DNA of 64,000 bases from Ephemerocybe angulata (taxonomy: Eukaryota; Basidiomycota; Agaricomycetes; Agaricales; Psathyrellaceae). Position numbers and translations under genes: made by a program. The notes under the pieces were generated by a model that was given only the letters and a program-made list of their open reading frames with translations, was not told the origin of the DNA and did not search any database. Below are positions 60,118 to 64,000 of the stretch, piece by piece (the stretch's first letter is position 1; every line of letters begins with the position of its first letter). The stretch covers positions 186,001 through 250,000 of the forward strand of contig JAACJK010000009.1 in NCBI GenBank assembly GCA_013368325.1, written 5' to 3'.

Positions 60118-62141
60118 TTAGCCGGTTCCTCTTCCATTTCCTCCGGGATCTTGAGAGTCGAATTGGCGCTCCTCGAGCTCAAGAGCGTCAAGAGCCACCT
60201 GGAGAATCCCATCTACTTCGGCATAATGCTCTGCAGCGTGCCCCCAAAGCGTCTCCTTGATCATCGCCAACTGCTCTGCCGAGTTCCCTGCATCTTCTCG
60301 AATGTTGGACTTTGTCCTGTGGATCTTCTGGATTAAGTCATGGAAGTTGCGCATGAGCTGGAGAACCGGTTTCCCCCAGTAGTCTCCTACCAGCGACTTC
60401 GGGAACACATCACAGATGAATGCCCTTTTCCACGAACAAGCATCGTCCTCCTTTGCGGACTCCCACTTCTTGAGGACATCGGGAACATGGTCGACGGGTA
60501 CTCCTGGGCGTTTGAACCAGAAAACAAGATGGCACAGAACATAGTAAAACGATTCAATGTCGTCCAGGTGATCGTGAGGGGGTGAAGGTTGAATTCTGGC
60601 TTTGCTGCTGAGGAGGACTGCAATCGATTGGTACTGTCGAGTGCCCTACATACAGTATGAAGGTAGTAAACGACTGGTAGGTCAAAATTGAATTGAGCAC
60701 ACGTACCGTTCGTGGATCTGCCGAGATTCGAGGCAGGATCATCAATGTTGACCGCCATATCGAGATCAATAATGAACCCTGGAAGGCCAGGTTCTGAGCA
60801 AGGGCCGAGGAGGATATTCTGGATGGATATATCACGGTGGAGAACGAGCTTGTCGAACAGGCTCTTGTGGGCTGATGCATTGGTAGGGACGGTGTCCGAG
60901 AGTTGGATAAACCGCTTACCTTGAGTAACGTCTTTAAGCGCACCGACAAGCTGAGCGCGCGTTTGAAAGTGCCAGATTGGCAAACCGTATTGCTCCATCA
61001 CGACTCGGGACTTGATGCGGTTGTGGAACCGCTGGTGCGTGCAAGAATCGGACCGATAGTCCTTGGATTCTGCGCAGTGGCCTTCGAACGCCAGCATTTG
61101 AACAACGCCGTTGACGCCTCGCGCGGGACTAAGATGGTCGATTTCAGACCTCTTGCTCCAAGTGCGCCAGGCATCCTTGATGAGAACGCGCTCCTTCGTC
61201 ACCGGATGTAGGGTGCTCCAGCAGGTTGTCCCTCTCCCACTAATACTGGCACGGATAAATGGCTTGACCTCCATGTTCAGCCCGTATTCGATAGGATTCC
61301 CTTCCCTATCAACGGACTTTATCGCACCCGATGCCTTCTTGCCGGTGACGGGGTCGATGGTCCATTGAACAGTGGTATCAAGGCCGAGAACACATTCGTC
61401 AGTCGACGAGAGACCCAAGACGAGGCGAATAAATGTCAAGGGATCACCATGGATGTTGTGGAAGGGAGTCACATACGTTCCACTGCGGTCGTAATGAACG
61501 AGCCGAACGTTGCACTCCGTAACAATGAGCGATCGTACAAAGTTGCGGTTTGGCTGCTGCATGAAGATTTGCCTGCGAAAAGGTCAGCATGGATACCAGA
61601 TAAGCAGCGCTGTAACTCTTATTCACCTGCAATGGGTACCCAGTTGCACGACTTGTTCAACTGGCTGTGTCTTCGTCCGGTCGAGCTCGACATCGAAGAC
61701 GGATGCAACGTTCTGGTAGCCCATACTCTCCTTGTCTGAGGTTTCAGCTCGTTCAAAAGAAGGTCCGGTAGCCAGAATAGATATGTCTGGTTTCGTTCTA
61801 TGGTGGTCATCGTGGGTCAATTTGGTCAGGTGCGTATCTCTAGCCTGTCGAGTAACACCAATTTTGTCTGTCATCCCGAACTTGGCAATGATTCGGTTGA
61901 CAAGAGTGATGAAAGGCTTGTAGAGGGTCGACTTCTTGGTGGGATTGCGCGGTATCACGGACCATCGGCCATTGCGATAGCCAGATTTTGTAGTGTTCAG
62001 CCACTTGGTAACCTCGGCTTCATCAGCGAGGTTGTGGTACAGAGTCGAAGCCCAGGTTTCTTCAGTCTCATAGATATCCTCCGTGCAGAGCTCCAGCTTG
62101 AGCTGCTCCCTTAGTTCCGCAATCTTTTCGTGTGCAGGCAT
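60118..62141 (-). pseudogene. FunK1-type fungal protein kinase, copy C, frame broken in exon 3
   Basis: Exons 61627-62141, 60920-61572, 60707-60871 and 60118-60645 correspond to those of A and B. The start MPAHEKIAELREQLKLEL is a true ATG at 62141. GRGTTCW, VLIKDAWR, LHRDISIQN and IIDLDMA are intact. Exon 3 is 165 bp against 167 in A and B. The two missing bases lie between IIDLDMAVNID and the ADPRT equivalent, so the last exon (HDHLDDIESFYYVLCHLVF...) falls out of frame. An unusual donor (gtcaac after DMA, near 60760) would restore phase by dropping about 15 residues. The C-terminal tail is also shorter. A recent pseudogene, an alternative splice form, or a sequence error. Confidence 0.65.
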
Positions 62142-62633
62142 AAGTAACGTTGTGGTTGAACAGGAGATGATGGTGGCAAGAGGAAGAAGAGTTAGGGCCT
62201 CGGATCGGCAGTGCGACTCGGCAGCCCCCTATCAGTCCCGTGGGAAAAAGAACGGTGACTGCTGGCCTGGCACTTTTTCGACGACGCTGACCAGCCGACG
62301 ACAACCACCATCGCCTTTTCTTCCATCTACCCCTTCCAGGTTCCTTTCTTTCCTTTCTTCCTTCCTTCATCTCGGTGCTCTGCAGGCGGTGTCGAGCTCT
62401 CGAGCTCAAAGAGAGCCAAGAAATATCAATTAGGCTTGGCTTACCGACCACGGACGAGACTAGGGGCTGGCTGCTGACGACGACGACAACGGCATTATTG
62501 CAGCAACGGGGTGCACCCTAGAGGCCAGTCGCACGGCGTGAAGCAGTATTGTTTTAGCGACCCGGAACATTCAACAAGAATTCAACAAGAATCACAACAA
62601 CAAGGGCTTCTACCCACATCCCTACCAGCAAAA
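62142..62633. other. Divergent promoter region, kinase C and chitin synthase
   Basis: About 490 bp between head-to-head start codons. It includes a CT-rich tract (62300-62370) and a CAA-rich leader just before the chitin synthase ATG. Confidence 0.45.
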
Positions 62634-64000
62634 ATGGCGGCCCATCGACCGTCGTCGATGTCGCTCAACTCTTCGTCCCTACACCACCACATCCCGAGGG
62701 ACAAACTCGACAGCGTCACGGACCTCTCGTCACTCCCCTTCCAGAGCCTGAATGACGACACCGTCGTTTCCGTGCTCCGGGAGCGGTTCATGACCGACAA
62801 CATCTATACGGCCCTCAGCTCGAGTGCCTTGGTGGCGTTGAACCCCCACAAGTACGTGCAGAGCAACAGCGATGCCGTCTGCAAGAGGTACGCGGACGAG
62901 TACCGCGACGTCGATGGCGGCCTGAGGAGCGGGCCGCACGTCTTCCAATTGGCCGGGAATGCGTACTATCATATGAGGAGAACGGGGCAGGATCAATGCA
63001 TTGTCTTTACGTGGGTCGTCTTTCTTTCGAGATTTTTGGACGTTGGCTGACTGACTCTGTTCTGACATCCTGCCAACTATCATCCATCCATCGCTCACCC
63101 ATCTTACGCTACACTCATGCACTTAAATAAACTCGGGTCGCACGATGCGTTTGGCCCGTTGCTTCGCCCCCGGCTTCTATCACGATCCCATCATATCCCA
63201 TCCCGCCTACTTTCCGTCGCTGCTGCGTATTCTCGTGACGACCTCACAGCGGGGAAACGGCCTCGGGCAAGTCCGAGTCGCGGCGCCTCGCCACCAAGAT
63301 GCTTCTCACCCTCAGCACGCCGCCTCCGGGCAAGAAGAACAACAAGCTCGCGGCCTCCATCCCCGCCGCCGAGTTCGTCCTCGAGTCCTTCGGCCACGCC
63401 CGCACCCTCTTCAACCCCAACGCCTCGCGCTACGGCAAGTACACCGAGCTGCAGTTCACCGCGAAAGGCCGCATCTGCGGTGTCAAGGTGCTGGATTATT
63501 ATCTGGAGAGGGGGCGCGTTGCGAGCATCCCGAGTGGGGAGAGGAACTTTCATGTTTTCTATTATCTCGTTGCTGGTGTCAGTCCGGAGGAGGGTGCGCA
63601 TCTGAGGCTTGGCGAGAAGAGCGTCTTTCGGTATCTAGGAGGACAGAGGGGCTCGGCGTCCCTCGCGCATCCAGGGGCGACGGGAGGGCCAGGTGGAGGG
63701 TACGCGTCCCTTGGCAGCAGGGGGCTGATGGGTGGAGGCGCGCCCTCGCAGAGGGATGAGGATAGCAACAAGTTCGACCAGCTCAAGATCGCGTTGAAGA
63801 CGATCGGGTTCAGCAAGCGCCATGTAGCGCAGACGTGCCAGGTCCTCGCCGCGATCCTCCATCTGGGCAATCTCGAGTTCGTCATCGACCGCCATCGCAA
63901 CGAGGACGCCGCGGTTGTGCGCAACACGGACGTCCTCGGCGTTGTTGCGGACTTCCTCGGCATCAGTCCCAGTGCGTTGGAGGGTGCGTTGAGCTACAAG
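62634..64000 (+). CDS. Chitin synthase with myosin motor-like domain (5' part)
   Basis: The first two exons, 62634-63010 and 63250->64000, of a gene that runs off the right edge. The product is a fungal class V/VII-type chitin synthase with an N-terminal myosin motor-like domain; such proteins build cell-wall chitin at hyphal tips and septa. Visible motor features are YTALSSSALVALNPHKY, the P-loop formed across the intron (FTGETASGKSES), a switch-like segment (FGHARTLFNPNASRYGKY), YYLERGRVASIPSGERNFHV (loop/relay region) and KTIGFSKRHVAQTCQVLAAI. About 375 codons are seen; the full protein of this class is usually about 1800-2000 residues. The catalytic GT2 domain lies beyond the window. The P-loop carries S instead of the T of conventional myosins, as in related fungal enzymes. 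Confidence 0.9.

Noticed and set aside
59630..60121. 163-codon plus-strand frame between kinases B and C
   Set aside because: No recognisable domain, no paralog and no splice context; overlaps the kinase C stop codon region.

Overview
The window is nuclear DNA of a filamentous basidiomycete, most likely an agaricomycete. Genes carry many short GT-AG introns, mostly 48-85 bp. The families present are typical of that group: a NACHT-WD40 (NLR-like) protein, FunK1-type fungal protein kinases, F-box/LRR families, a DUF6533-type membrane protein, an HMG-box factor, a chitin synthase with a myosin motor, and a KDZ-type transposase. No sequence search was possible. Exon structures were built by hand from splice signals, reading phase and comparison between paralogs inside the window.

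Left part (1-24.9 kb). The 5' part of a NACHT-WD40 gene runs off the left edge (minus strand). It is followed by a short-chain dehydrogenase (minus), an F-box/LRR gene (plus), two tandem F-box-like paralogs (minus), a DUF6533-like membrane protein (minus), a small hypothetical gene and a DUF6987-like gene (both plus), two tandem F-box/LRR paralogs (minus), a decayed fragment, and a FunK1 kinase (kinase A, minus).

Middle island (25.1-54.55 kb). It is delimited by a perfect 26-bp inverted repeat (25118-25143 and 54522-54547). Just inside lie two mirror-image arrays of a 355-bp GC-rich repeat, with a third short array at 45.5-46.4 kb. The island holds an apparently intact 1094-codon SWIM/cysteine-cluster/KDZ-type transposase gene (plus). 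A divergent 8-exon companion gene (minus) shares its upstream region. Further minus-strand genes of unknown function follow: an Arg-rich gene with an in-frame stop or alternative intron, two tandem micro-exon paralogs, and a repeat-rich gene with three mutually cancelling frameshifts. An F-box/LRR gene, a 178-bp tandem repeat, two tRNA-like (SINE-like) pol III modules and a stretch of duplicated intron-exon modules complete it. The layout suggests a large KDZ-type mobile element or a satellite-bounded accessory island.

Right part (54.6-64 kb). A second copy of the decayed fragment is followed by an HMG-box transcription factor (plus), two more FunK1 kinase copies (B intact, C with a net 2-nt deletion that breaks the frame; both minus), and the first two exons of a class V/VII-type chitin synthase with a myosin motor-like domain (plus), cut by the right edge. 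The fragment plus kinase order occurs on both sides of the island in the same orientation, so the island may have split an older duplicated block.
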